DNA from: Lolium rigidum
Taxonomy: Eukaryota; Streptophyta; Magnoliopsida; Poales; Poaceae
NCBI RefSeq assembly: GCF_022539505.1
Contig: NC_061509.1
Location: 209,708,254-209,772,253 of the forward strand
DNA length: 64,000 nt
Direction of reading: 5' to 3'
A program made the translations under genes and the position numbers. Of this stretch, positions 35,301-47,643 are shown piece by piece (position 1 is the first letter of the stretch; each line of letters opens with the position of its first letter). The notes under the pieces are model-generated. The model ran no database searches and was not told the origin of the DNA. It worked only from the letters and a program-made list of their open reading frames with translations.

Positions 35301-36209
35301 TTACCACTTGAATAACATCAACATCTTCATCATAAGAATCACCAGAGATATAATATGCTTGAGTCTTTGTCCATTCACCACTTGTGTGGCATTACCTTGC
35401 AGAGAGCTAATTTTAATTGCTCCTGATCGATACACCTCATCAATGACATATGGTCCTTCCCATTTTGAGAGTAATTTCCCTGCAAAAAATCTGAGACGAG
35501 ACCGATACAATAGGACTTTATCTCCAACATTAAATTCTCTTTTGATAATTCTTCTATCATGCCATTTCTTAACTTTCTCTTTAAAGAGTTTAGCATTTTC
35601 ATATGCTTCACTTCTCCATTCATCTAGAGAACTCAATTGTAGCAGTCTTTTCTTACCGGCAAGTTTATGATCTTTATTTAGTTCTCTTACGGCCCAGTAA
35701 GCTTTGTGCTCTAGTTCTAAAGGTAAATGACAAGCTTTCCCATAAACCATTTTATACGGTGACATACCCATGGGATTTTTATAAGCAGTTCTATAAGCCC
35801 ATAGTGCTTCCTTCAATTTAATAGCCCAGTTCTTTCTAGATTTATTAACAGTCTTTTGCAAGATAGATTTAATCTCTCTATTTGATAATTCTACTTGCCC
35901 ACTAGTTTGAGGATGATAAGCGGAAGCAATTCTATGATTAATACCATATTTAGCAAGAGTTTTTCTAAAACCACCATGAATAAAATGAGAACCTCCATCA
36001 GTCATAATATATCTAGGAACTCCAAATCTAGGAAAAATAATATCTAAAAGCATTCTTAAAGAGGTCTCACCATCAGCACTTTTTGTAGGTATGGCTTCCA
36101 CCCATTTAGTAACATAATCAACAAGCAACAAGTATATGAGTGTTACCTTCTGAAGAAGGGAAAGGACCCATGAAGTCAAATCCCCAACAATCGAATGGTT
36201 CAATAACAA
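35301..36209 (-). pseudogene. E7 integrase core
   Basis: Catalytic core of the integrase that inserts element DNA. The three acidic residues are visible: Asp in [11 protein letters not shown], Asp in IMTDGGSHF and Glu in GQVELSNREIK. A C-terminal part follows (NVGDKVLLYRSRL, KWEGPYVIDEVY), and the frame ends near 35301. There is no obvious chromodomain. The frame joins the upstream zinc-binding part only after a frameshift near 36120-36150. Confidence 0.88.
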
Positions 36210-36795
36210 GAGTATAATTCATAGGCATTTCATTGCGTCTGGAGATATTACCAACCCTTTGACATTCATCACAAGATAGGATAAACTTTCTTGCATCTTT
36301 GAAGAGAGTTGGCCAATAAAAACCTGATTGTAGAACCTTTTGCGCGGTCCTATCTCCGGCGTGATGTCCTCCATAAACACTACCATGACACTTACTCAAT
36401 ATCTCTTGCTGTTCATATTCAGGAACACATCTTCGCAGAATACCATCCACTCCTTCTTTATATAAGTGTGGGTCATCCCAAAAATAATGCCTCAAGTCAT
36501 AAAAGAATTTCCTCCTTTGCTGAGCTGAAAAGGTTGGAGGCAAGTACTTGGATACAATAAAGTTAGCATAATCAGCGTACCAAGGACTATCTCGCGAGCT
36601 CACCTTTATTACAGCCAATTGTTCATTTGGAAAACTATCATTAACAGGAATAGGATCATAAGTAATATTTTCCAATCTAGACAAATTATCAGCAACAGGA
36701 TTATCAGCACCTTTCCTATCTATAATATGCAAATCAAATTCTTGCAAAAGAAGTACCCATCTAATAAGCCTTGGCTTAGCATCTTTCTTTGCCAT
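36118..36795 (-). pseudogene. E7 RNase H end and integrase zinc-binding domain
   Basis: Starts in the last part of RNase H ([20 protein letters not shown], then [13 protein letters not shown]). It continues to the HHCC finger of the integrase: [19 protein letters not shown], then [10 protein letters not shown] and CDECQR. Next is [11 protein letters not shown], where the core domain begins. The frame stops at 36118 just as the next frame takes over. Confidence 0.88.
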
Positions 36796-37025
36796 AAGGT
36801 ATCTAATTGCAGCATGATCAGTATGAATTGTAACTTTTGAATCAACAATATAGGATCTAAACTTGTCACAAGCAAAGAATACAGCTAATAATTCTTTTCA
36901 GTTGTAGCATAATTTCTTTGAGCAGCATCAAGAGTTTTGCTAGCATAATGAATAACATTCAATTTTTTATCTACTCGGTGTCCAAGAACAGCGCCTACAG
37001 CAAAATCACTAGCATCACACATAAT
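36796..37025 (-). pseudogene. E7 RNase H, first part
   Basis: Reads MCDASDFAVGAVLGHRVDKK and [19 protein letters not shown]. It then loses frame near 36893 before [10 protein letters not shown] stop separates it from RT at 37026. The catalytic Asp of CDASD and that of TDHAA are still recognisable. Confidence 0.8.
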
Positions 37026-37651
37026 TTAAAAAGGCAAATTCCAATTAGGAGGATCAACTACAGGAGCAGTTGTTAAGGCTTTCTTTAGAGTTTCAAAAGC
37101 TTCCTTACAATCATCATCAAAAACAAAAGGTACATCTTTTTGAAGAAGATTAGTAAGAGGCTTTGAAATCTTAGAAAATTCTTTAATAAATCTCCTATAA
37201 AACCTAGCATGACCAAGGACACTACGAATACCTTTAACATCCCTAGGATAGGGCATCTTCTCAATTGCTTCAACTTTAGCTCTATCAACTTCAATACCTC
37301 TCTCAGAAATTTTATGTCCCAATACAATTCCTTCATTAACCATAAAGTGGCATTTCTCCCAATTAAGAACAAGGTTAGTTTCTTCACATCTCCGCAATAC
37401 TTTATCAAGGTTTCGCAAGCAATTATCAAAAGAATTCCCATAGACAGAAAAATCATCCATGAATACCTCTACAATATTCTCACAAAAGCCATGAAAAATA
37501 GAGACATGCATCTTTGAAAAGTAGCAGGAGCATTACATAAACCAAAAGGCATACGCCTATAAGCATAAGTTCCATAGGGACAAGTGAAAGTGGTTTTCTC
37601 TTGATCTTTAGTTTTAACGAGCAATTTGTGAAAACCCGGAATAACCATCAA
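37026..37651 (-). pseudogene. E7 reverse transcriptase, second half
   Basis: Two overlapping frames: FTCPYGTYAYRRMPFGLCNA (37469-37651), then VFMDDFSVYG (37026-37511), where FMDD is the polymerase active-site box. The thumb/connection region follows (WEKCHFMVNEGIVLGHKIS, GHARFYRRFIKEFSKI). A frameshift near 37490-37510 and another near 37630 separate it from its neighbours. Confidence 0.88.
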
Positions 37652-38315
37652 GAAAGGAAAAATGAGTATTTTTAGACAACCTTTCTAACATTTGATCAAT
37701 AAAAGGTAAAGGGTAATGATCTTTCTTAGTAACCTTATTAACTTTTCGATAATCAATGCACATTCTATACCCTACAACTACTCTTTGAGGGATGAGCTCA
37801 TCATTATCATTAGGCACAACGGTCATTCCCCCTTTCTTAGGAACACAATGCACAGGACTAACCCATCTACTATCAGCAATAGGATATATAATACCAGCTT
37901 CAAGAAGTTTTAATACCTCATTCCTTACCACATCCTTCATCTTAGGAATTAGACGACGCTGATGTTCAACAACGGGCTTTGCATCATCTTCCATATTGAT
38001 TGCATGTTGGCAAATAGAGGGAGAAATCCCCTTCAAGTCATCAAGAGTGTAGCCAATAGCTCCTCGGTGTTTCTTCAACATTTCCAATAACCTTTCTTCC
38101 TCAAAATCTGAAAGCTTAGAACTAATAATAACAGGATATATTTTCTTATCATCAATATGAGCATACTTAAGATTATCAGGCAACGGTTGTAAATCAAAAA
38201 CAGGATCTTCCTTTGGTGGTGGTGTTGTACCTAAATCTTCAACCGGCAAGTACCAAAAACTCAGCAGGACATTTAATCTTACCACATAGAACTTCCACAT
38301 CTCGAACAATACCAA
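37614..38315 (-). pseudogene. E7 reverse transcriptase, first half
   Basis: Linker and RT fingers/palm: GYTLDDLKGISPSICQHAI, LLEAGIIYPIADSRWVSPVH, CVPKKGGMTVV and CIDYRKVN, ending FSFLDGYSGFSQIA. The first catalytic Asp is in FLDGYSG. The frame breaks just after it. Confidence 0.9.
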
Positions 38316-39086
38316 TAGGAGAGATATTTTCTCTATTAGCTAGCCGAATAACCACATCAATATCTTCAAGTTCACAAGAACCAATTTCATGCATGATCTC
38401 CGTATAAAGCTCATAAGGATGGCGCAAATACTTGCACCAATGTCGCATAAACCATAATAACAATGATCACCAATTCTAACAGAGAGCATAGGAACACTGG
38501 CTTTCCTAGACTTATTAGGATGCGAAACAATATTAGAAGCATCTTCACAGAAAATAATATGACCATCTTCTACATTTTCAGTCACAAGATCTTTAAATAT
38601 TGCAATAGCAGGTTCAACCTTTATTTGTTCTTCAGGTTCTATAGGTTTCTTTGCACTTTTATTAACCGCACTAGATATAACAGAATGCTCCTTCATTTTA
38701 GCAGGGAAAGGAGTTTTTTCAATATAAGCTTCAGGAAGAATATGATCAACAGTTTCAATTATAGCACATTTATTTATAGATGGGTCAGTTTTATCTTTAT
38801 AAGGTTCATGATACTTATCAAAATTCTTCCTAGGCAATTCAAAGTGAGAGGCGAAAGCTTTATAAAAATTTGCAATGACTTGAGAATCAAGACCATAAGT
38901 AGCACTCATATTACGAAATTTATCAGTATCCATAAAAACTTCAATGCATTTATAATCATAGTTTATACCTGACTCTCTATCTTTGTCGTTCTCCCATCCT
39001 TCGGTATTCTCCTGGATCCGATCAAGAAGGTCCCTTTTAAACTCTTGTTTGTTGCGTGTAAATGATCCGGAACAAGAAGTATCCAA
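38239..39086 (-). pseudogene. E7 gag end and aspartic protease
   Basis: The frame 38340-39086 covers the end of gag (KRDLLDRIQENTEGWENDKD, YGLDSQVIANFYKAF), a variable spacer, then VPMLSVRIGDHCYYGLCDIG. LCDIGAS is the protease active-site box (D-[SLI]-G-A-S). A frameshift right after it moves to a second frame (EIGSCELEDIDVVIRLANRE) that ends at 38239. A zinc knuckle is not obvious in this stretch. Confidence 0.82.
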
Positions 39087-39094
39087 GCAAGGTC

Positions 39095-39628
39095 TTATCT
39101 TGAAAAGACAAGTCTTGCATAGAAATTATCAATAATAATATTACCAGGAAGCTCATGAATGGGGCATTTGAGCATTAAAGACTTCAATCTCCCCCATGCT
39201 TGGGCAATACTTTCTCCATCATGAGGCCAGAAATTATATATGCGGTTCCGATCTTTGTGAATTTCACTTGGAGGATAGAATTTGGAATAAAATAAAGGCA
39301 CAATGTCCTCCCAACCAAGAGAGTCCCTATTCTTCAGCAATTTATACCAATGCGCCGCTTTACCAGACAGCGATATAGAGAATAGTTTCTTCCTAACTTC
39401 ATCCATAGCAATACCTGCACATTTGAATAACCCGCATAATTCATGTAAAAACAGTAAATGATCACCAGGATGGAAAGTTCCATCCCCTTCATAGCGGTTA
39501 TCCACAACTCGTTCAATAATTTTCATAGGTATTTTGTATGGAACCTCTTTCTCACCTGGTGCCTCATCCACTACCTTTGCAGTAGTAGTATATTTTCCAA
39601 AGAGGAATTCAAGAGAAGACCTCTCCAT
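39095..39628 (-). pseudogene. E7 gag, N-terminal and capsid part
   Basis: Starts MERSSLEFLFGKYTTTAK. The capsid-type gag domain is clear (GDGTFHPGDHLLFLHELCGL, GKAAHWYKLLKNRDSLGWED, QAWGRLKSLMLKCPIHELPG). It lines up with the E3 gag almost residue for residue. A one-base insertion near 39110 ends the frame (LVFSR) before the expected continuation. The start lies about 90 bases inside the primer site. Confidence 0.85.
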
Positions 39629-39715
39629 AATGAATTATAGCAGCAGGCAGAAATAAAAACAGCACATACAGTAAAAGTTTCCCTTACCAATTCCACTTAC
39701 CAATAGCGCTTCACT

Positions 39716-39732
39716 CCCCGGCAACGGCGCCA
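39716..39732 (-). other. E7 primer-binding site, tRNA-Asp type
   Basis: CCCCGGCAACGGCGCCA on the plus strand, exact, eleven bases from the LTR at 39744. Only one copy is present here. Confidence 0.9.
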
Positions 39733-39743
39733 GAAAATAGTCT

Positions 39744-41241
39744 TGATGACCCACAAGTATAGGGGGTGTATCGCAGTACTTTAGATAAATAAGAGTGTCG
39801 AACCCAACGAGGAGCAGAAGGTGTTGACAAGCAGTTTCGATGAAGGATTCACTGTAAATGCTCACAGACAAGTATTCAGGGGGTTTTGATATAGCAGTTG
39901 AATAAAGTACAAGTAAGTAAAGTGCGAGAGAAATAATTTCAGCGAGTGGCCCAATCCTTTTTAGCACAAAGGACAAGCCGGTTTGTTTACTTATAATGAC
40001 CAAACGTTCTTGAGGACACACGGGAATTTAGTCTAGTGCTTTCGCTTTATATAGCTGATTAATCTTAATTGTTTTGATAAGTGTTGTGTGGGTGAACCTA
40101 TGCTAATGCACCGCCCTTCCTAGGACCAATACATACTTGTGATTATACCCCTTGTAAGCATCCGCAACTACAAGAAAGTAATTAAGATAAATCTAACCAC
40201 GACCTTAAACTCGAGATCCCGCTATCCCTCCTGCATCGATATACCAACGGGGGTTTAGGTTTACGTCACTCCGGCAACCCCGCAATTAGCAAACGAATAC
40301 AAGATGTATTCCCCTAGGCCCATAAATGGTGAAGTATCATGTAGTCGACGTTCACATGACACCACTAGAAGAATAACACCACAACTTAAATATCATAACA
40401 TTGAATACTAACCAACATAATTCACTACTAACATTTAGACTTCACCCATGTCCTCAAGAACTAAACGAACTACTCACGAGACATCATATGGAACATGATC
40501 AGAGGTGATATGATGATGAATAACAATCTGAACATAAACCTTGGTTCAACGGTTTCACTCAATAGCATCAATAACAAGTAGAAATCAATACCGGGAGAGT
40601 TTCCCCTATTAAACAATCAAGATCCAACCCTAATTGTTACAGCGGTGACGAGGTGCAGCGGTGGAGATGGCGGTGATGATGATGAAGATGATGGGGATGA
40701 TGTCCAGCTCGATGACGGTGACGATGGCGTCGATTTCCCCCTCCGGGAGGGAATTTCCCCGGCAGATTTCAGCCTGCCGGAGAGCTCTTTTCTCTCTGGT
40801 ATTTTCCGCCCCGCAGAGGCGGCTGTGACTCTTCGCGACTATCCCCCTGAGCTTAGGTTTTTGGGACGAAGATGTACGCGAAGGAGAGGAGGCCAGAGGG
40901 GCTGTGGGCCCCCTCCTCACAAGGCGGCGCGGCCAGGCCTTGGCCCGCGCCGGCCTATGAGGTGGGCCCATGGCGGCCCTCCTCGGCTCCCCTTCCGGCT
41001 CCCTTCGTCTTACGGAAAAATAGGATTTTTCATATAATTTCCGTCAAGTGTTGATCTTCCGAAATATTGCATTCTAACGGCGCTTTTTCCAGCAGAATCC
41101 TGACTCCGGTGCGTGATCCTCCAATAATCATGAAACATGCAAAATAGATGAAATAACATAAGTATCATCTCCAAATATGAAATATATCAATGAATAACAG
41201 CAAATTATGATATAAAATAGTGATGCAAAATGGACGTATCA
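39744..41241 (-). repeat. E7 5' LTR
   Basis: 1,498 bp, TG...CA on the minus strand. A GC-rich block lies near 40922-40962. It is followed by gggcc, the altered copy of the gcgcc target at 31158-31162. Confidence 0.92.
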
Positions 41242-41246
41242 GGGCC

Positions 41247-42572
41247 AAGGTGGCCCCACACCCTAGGGCGGCGCGGCCTGGAGGGGGGCGCGCCGGCCTG
41301 TGGGGTGGGCCCCTCGGCCGCCTCCCGACTCTGCCCCTTCGCCTATTTATTCTCTCCGTCGCGAAAACCCTAGTACCGAGAGCCACGATACGAGAAAAGT
41401 TCCAGAGACGCCGTCGCCGCCAATCCCATCTCGGGGGATTCAGGAGATCACCTCCGGCACCCTGCCAGAGAGGGGAATCATCACCGGAGGACTCTACATC
41501 ATCATGCCCGCCTCCGGATTGATGCGTGAGTAGTTCATCCTTGTACTATGGGTCCATAGCAGTAGCTAGATGGTTGTCTTCTCCTCTTGTGCTATCATGT
41601 TTAGATCTTGTGAGCTGCCTATCATGATCAAGATCGTCTATTTGTAATGCTACATGTTGTGTTTGTTGGGATCCGATGAATATGGAATACTATGTCAAGT
41701 TGATTATTGATCTATCATATATGTGTTGTTTATGATCTTGCATGCTCTCCGTTGCTAGTAGAGGCTCTGGCCAAGTTGATACTTGTAACTCCAAGAGGGG
41801 GTATTTATGCTCGATAGTGGGTTTATGCCTCCATTGAATCTGGGACAGTGACAGAAAGTTTTAAGGTTATGGATGTGCTGTTGCCACTAGGGATAAAACA
41901 TCAATGCTTTGTCTAAGGATATTTGTGTTGATTACATTATGCACCATACTTAATGCAATTGTCTGTTGTTTGCAACTTAATACTAGAAGGGGTGCGGATG
42001 CTAACCCGAAGGTGGACTTTTTAGGCATAGATGCATGCTGGATAGCGGTCTATGTTCTTTGTCGTAATGCCCTGATTAAATCTCATAGTAGTCATCGTGA
42101 TATGTATGTGCATTGTTATGCCCTCTCTATTTGTCAATTGCCCAACTGTAATTTTTTCACCCAACATGTTATTTATCTTATGGGAGAGACACCACTAGTG
42201 AACTGTGGACCCCGTTCCATTCTTTACATCTGAAATACAATCTACTGCAAACTCTGTTCTTTACTGTTCTTCGCAAACAAACATCATCTTCCACACTATA
42301 CATTTAATCCTTTGTTTACAGCAATCCGATGAGATTGACAACCTCACTGTTACGTTGGGGCAAAGTACTTTGATTGTGTTGTGTAGGTTCCACGTTGGCG
42401 CCGGAATCCCTGGTGTTGCGCCGCACTACACTCCGCCACCAACAACCTTCATGTGTTCCTTGACTCCAACTGGTTCGATAACCTTGGTTTCTTACTGAGG
42501 GAAAACTTGCTGCTGTACGCATCGCACCTTCCTCTTGGGGTTTCCAACGGACGTGTGTCTTGCACGCCATCA
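41247..42572 (+). repeat. E6 5' LTR, second part
   Basis: Continues from 31162. It carries the GC-rich block (41260-41300) and a TATA-like ctatttattc at about 41343, and ends cttgcacgccatca. Confidence 0.88.
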
Positions 42573-42584
42573 AGCAACTTTTTC

Positions 42585-42601
42585 TGGTGCCGTTGCCGGG
42601 G
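42585..42601 (+). other. E6 primer-binding site
   Basis: TGGTGCCGTTGCCGGGG: one mismatch to the tRNA-Asp complement, twelve bases after the LTR, followed by agatcaagacacgctgcaag as in E4. Confidence 0.85.
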
Positions 42602-42829
42602 AGATCAAGACACGCTGCAAGGGGAGTCTCCCACATCCAATCTCTTTATTTTTTTTTGTCTTGCTTTACTTTACTTTATTTACTGCTTTGTTTGTTCTCT
42701 ATATCAAAAATACAAAAAAATTAGTTGCTAGATTTACTTTATTTACTGTCTTGTTTGCGTTCTCTATATTAAAAACACAAAAAAATTAGTTACTTGTATT
42801 TACTTTATTTACCTTTTGTTTATTTCATC

Positions 42830-43475
42830 ATGTTTCCTCCTAAGTTTACTCTGAAAGACATACCGGTAGGACGAGGGTCTATCATTGGAAAAGATAATAT
42901 AGAAGATTTTTTCACTCATGTTAGTACAGCTGAAGATTTTGAAGATAGACACTTGGTAGAACTTGCTCCTACTTATGAAATTGCTGCTTGCTTCTTTAGT
43001 ACACATGTTGGAAGCTAGATTTGTTAATCTTAACCCCGTAATGCAACATATGTTTCTTACACTCTGTGATATGGAGGAAGGAGAAAAGAAAGATTTTGTC
43101 TTAGAAACCCTTCTTAAAGAATTTGGTGATGTAGCAAGAGAAGCTAGAAAAGTCTTTATTAAATATAAGATGCTTGGCTCTTATACCAACTTTGCTAGTA
43201 CCCTTGAAAAAATGGAAAAAGATAGATTAAAATACACTAATAAAGTTAATTGCGAAGGGGAGATTAAGACATCAATACCTTGCAAGCTCTTAGGAATGTG
43301 CGAGGCACTAGAAAATAATTATGATTGGATTATTCCTGAAAATTTGTTTGATGAGAATAGCAAGCCTAAGAGTAAGGAAAAAGGGGCCTCTGAAACTTAC
43401 ATAGATAAGATACAATGCGTAGTTGAGAAAACTCCAAACCCCTCTGTTGATGCTTCATCTCTCGATAATACTTGA
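42830..43475 (+). pseudogene. E6 MFPP ORF, homologue of the E4 protein, frameshifted
   Basis: The ATG at 42830 opens MFPPKFTLKDIPVGRGSIIG. A frame change near 42985-43010 leads to MLEARFVNLNPVMQHMFLTL and on to VDASSLDNT at 43475. It aligns along its whole length with the E4 protein. The position, first after the primer site, is the same. A single small indel appears to be the only disabling change. No known domain is recognised. Confidence 0.7.
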
Positions 43476-43479
43476 TTCA

Positions 43480-46071
43480 CACTTTCCGCGCCTAGCTGAA
43501 AGGCGTTAAAGAAAAGCGCTTATGGGAGACAACCCATTATTTTACTTCTGCACTTTTGTTTTATATTTGAGTCTTGGAAGTTGTTACTATTGTAGCAACC
43601 TCTCCTTATCTTTATTTTATTGCATTGTTGTGCCAAGTAAAGTCTTTGATAGTAAAGTCAATACTAGATTTGGATTACTGCGCAGAAACAGATTTCTTAC
43701 TGTCACGAAATTGAGCAGCCCCTTATGTAGGTAATTTAGAAACATCTGCCAATTTACGTGCGTGATAACTTTCATTCAATTTGGGCATTTTCATCTGAGC
43801 AAGTTAAGTGCCCTAGAAAAATTCGTCTTTACGGACTGTTCTGTTTTGACAGATTCTGCCTTTTATTTCGCATTGCCTGTTTTGCTATGTTTGATGGATT
43901 TCTTTGTTCCATTAACTTTCGGTAGCTTTGTGCAATGTCCGAAGTATTAAGAATGATTATGTCACCTCCGAATATGTGAATTTTCGATTATGCACTAACC
44001 CTCTAATGAGTTTGTTTTGAGTTTGGTGTGGAGGAAGTTTTCAAGGGTCAAGAGAGGAGGATGATACAATATGATCAAGAAGAGTGAAAAGTCTAAGCTT
44101 GGGGATGCCCCCGTGGTTCATCCCTGCATATTTTAAGAAGACTCAAGCATCTAAGCTTGGGGATGCCCAAGGCATCCCTTCTTCATCGACAACTTATCAG
44201 GTCACCTCTAGTGAAACTATATTTTTATTCCGTCACATCTTATGTGCTTTACTTGGAGCGTCTTTTTGTTTTTGTTTTTGTTTGAATAAAATAGGATCCT
44301 AGCATTCCTTGTGTGGGAGAGAGACACGCTCCGCTGTTGCATATGAACACATATGTTCTTAGCTTTACTTTTAATGTTCACGGCGAAGGTTGAAACTGCT
44401 TCGTTCATCATTATATGGTTGGAAACAGAAAATGCTTCATGTGGTAATTGGTATAATGTCTTGAATAATTTGATACTTGGCAATTGTTGTGCTCATATAG
44501 ATCATGTTTAAGCTCTTGCATCATGTACTTTGCACCTATTAATGAAGAACTACATAGAGCTTGTTAAAATTTGGTTTGCATGATTGGTCTCTCTAGAGTC
44601 TAGATATTTTCTCGGTTAAGGTGTTTGAACAACAAGGAGAAAATGTAGAGTCTTATAATGCTTGCAATATGTTCTTATGTAAGTTTCTGTTGTACCGTTT
44701 TATACTTGAGTTTGCTTCAAACAACCTTGCTAGCCTAGCCTTGTATTGAGAGGGAATTCTTCTCGTGCATCCAAATCCTTGAGCCAAAAACTATGCCATT
44801 TGTGTCCACCATACCTACCTACTACATGGTATTTCTCTACCATTCCAAAGTAAATTACTTGAGTGCTACCTTTAAAATTCTATTCTTTGTCTTTGCAATA
44901 TATAGCTCATGGGAAAATAGCCTTAAAAACTATTGTGGTAGAGAATATGTACTTATGTATCTTATTTCTTAATAAGTTGCTTGTTGAGCGGTAACCATGC
45001 TTCTGGGGACGCCACCAACTATTACACCTTTGTTGAATATCATGTGAGTTGCTATGCATGTTTGTCTTGTCCGAAGTAAGGGTGATTTATCATGATCAAA
45101 CGGTTTGAGTATGCATATTGTTAGAGAAGAACATTGGGCCGCTAACTAAAGCCATGATCCACGGTGGAAGTTTCAGTTTGGACAATTAATCCTCAATCTC
45201 TTATGAGAATATTATCTGTTGTTGAATGCTTATGCATTAAAGAGGAGTCCATTATCTGTTGTCTATGTTGTCCCGGTATGGATGTCTAAGTTGAGAATAA
45301 TCAAAAACGAAAATCAAATGCGATATTTCTCCTTAGACCTTTGTACAGGCGACATAGAGGTACCCCTTTGTGACACTTGGTTGAAACATATGTTATGCAA
45401 TGATAATCCATGTAAATCCAAGCTAATTAGGACAAGGTGCGAGCACTATTGGTAATTTATGCATGAGGCTTGCAACTTATAGGATATCTTATACATAACA
45501 CATATGATTTATTACTACCATTGACAAAATTGTTTCTATGTTTTCAAAATGAAAAGCTCTAGCACAAAAATAGTAATCCATGCTTCCCTCTGCGAAGGGC
45601 CATTCTTCTACTTTATTGTTGAGTCAGTTTACCTACTTCTTTTTATCTTAGAAGCAAACACTTGTGTGAACTGTGTGCATTGATCCTTACATGTTTACCT
45701 GTTGCACTTGTTATATTACTTTGTGTTGACATTTATCCATGAGATATACATGTTGAAGTTGAAAGCAACTGCTGAAACTTATATCTTCCTTTGTGTTGCT
45801 TCAAAGGTTTCTACTAAGAATTTATTGCTTTATGAGTTAACTCTTATGCAAGTCTTATTGATGCTTGTCTTGAAAGTACTATTCATGAAAAGTCTTTGCT
45901 ATATGATTCAGTTGTTTATTCATTGTCTTTACCATTGCTTCGAATCGCTGCATTCATCTCATATGCTTTACAATAGTATTGATCAAGATTATGATAGCAT
46001 GTCACTTCAAAAATTATCCTTGTTATCGTTTACCTACTCGAGGGCGAGTAGGAACTAAGCTTGGGGATGCT
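43480..46071 (+). other. E6 noncoding 3' region
   Basis: About 2.6 kb aligned with the same region of E3-E5. It holds the stem-loop at 44159-44179 and purine-tract-like motifs near 44092-44107 and 44151-44166. It ends in taagcttggggatgct before the LTR. No gene is supported. Confidence 0.75.
44159..44179 (+). other. Conserved stem-loop in E6
   Basis: GGGGATGCC, CAA, GGCATCCCT: eight Watson-Crick pairs, with the outermost a possible G-U in RNA. It is preceded by ctaagctt as in E3. Confidence 0.7.
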
Positions 46072-47643
46072 TGATACGTCTCCAACGTATCCATAATTTC
46101 TTATGTTCATGCTACTTTTATGATGATACTCACATGTTTTATACACACTTTATGTCATATTTATGCATTTTCCGTCACTAACCTATTGACGAGATGCCGA
46201 AGAGCCGATTCGTTGTTTTCGCTGTTTTTGGTTTCAGAAATCCTACAAAGGAAATATTCTCGGAATTGGACGAAATCAACGCCCAGGGTCTTATTTTTCC
46301 ACGAAGCTTCCAGAAGACCGAAAGGGATACGAAGTGGGGCGACGAGGCGCCGCCGGCATAGGGCCGCGCGACCAGAGGGGGGCCCGCGCCGCCCTATGGT
46401 GTGGGCCCCTCGTCAGCCCTCCAACGTTGCCCTTCCGCCTACTTAAAGCCTTCGTCGCGAAAACCCCAGTACCGAGAGCCACGATACGGAAAACCTTCCG
46501 GAGACGCCGCCGCCGCCAATCCCATCTCGGGGGATTCAGGAGATCGCCTCCGGCACCCTGCCGGAGAGGGGAATCATCTCCCGGAGGACTCTTCATCACC
46601 ATGATCGCCTCCGGATTGATGTGTGAGTAGTTCACCCCTGCATTAGCTAGATGGTTGTCTTCTCCTCATTGTGCTATCATGTTAGATCTTGTGAGCTGCC
46701 TATCATGATCAAGATCATCTATTTGTAATGCTACATGTTGTGTTTGTTGGGATCCGATGAATATGGAATACTATGTCAAGTTGATTATCAATCTATCATA
46801 TATGTGTTGTTTATGTTCTTGCATGCTCTCCGTTGCTAGTAGAGGCTCGGCAAAGTTGATACTTGTGACTCCAAGAGGGAGTATTTATGCTCGATAGTGG
46901 GCTCATGCCTCCATTGAATGCGGGACGAGTGACGGAAAGTTCTAAGGTTGTGGATGTGCTTGTTGCCACTAGGGATAAAACATCAATGCTTTGTCTAAGG
47001 ATATTTGTGTTGATTACATTACGCACCATACTTAATGCAATTGTCCGTTGTTTGCAACTTAATACCGGAAGGGGTTCGGATGATAACCTGAAGGTGGACT
47101 TTTTAGGCATAGATGCATGCTGGATAGCGGTCTATGTACTTTGTCGTAATGCCCTGATTAAATCTCATAGTAGTCATCGTGATATGTATGTGCATTGTTA
47201 TGCCCTCTCTATTTGTCGATTGCCCAACTGTAATTTGTTCACCCAACATGCTATTTATCTTATGGGAGAGACACCACTAGTGAACTGTGGACCCCGGTCC
47301 ATTCTTTACATCTGAAATACAATCTACTGCAAACTCTGTTCTTCGCAAACAAACATCATCTTCCACACTATACATTTAATCCTTTGTTATAGCAAGCCGG
47401 TGAGATTGACAACCTCACTGTTACGTTGGGGCAAAGTACTTTGATTGTGTTGTGCAGGTTCCACGTTGGCGCCGGAATCCCTGGTGTTGCGCCGCACTAC
47501 ACTCCGCCACCAACAACCTTCACGTGTTCCTTGACTCCCACTGGTTCGATAACCTTGGTTTCTTACTGAGGGAAAACTTGCTGATGTACGCATCACACCT
47601 TCCTCTTGGGGTTCCCAACGGACGTGTGTCTTGCACGCCATCA
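46072..47643 (+). repeat. E6 3' LTR, complete copy
   Basis: 1,572 bp, TGATACGTCTCCAACGTATC to cttgcacgccatca. It is preceded by the purine tract. Compared with the 5' LTR it shows more differences than the partial copy that follows it. Confidence 0.85.

Larger units (their letters stand above)
31163..41241 (-). mobile_element. E7: Ty3/gypsy element with full gag-pol order, decayed
   Basis: 10,079 bp, minus-oriented. Order on its own strand: LTR (39744-41241), tRNA-Asp primer site, gag, protease, RT, RNase H, integrase, a promoter-like block, a coiled-coil ORF, noncoding sequence, purine tract and LTR (31163-32674). RT before integrase gives Ty3/gypsy. The tRNA-Asp primer and lack of a visible chromodomain point to the Athila-like non-chromovirus branch. 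Target duplication GCGCC/GGGCC has one mismatch. At least seven frameshifts or stops disable gag-pol, yet the two LTRs are very similar. Confidence 0.92.
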
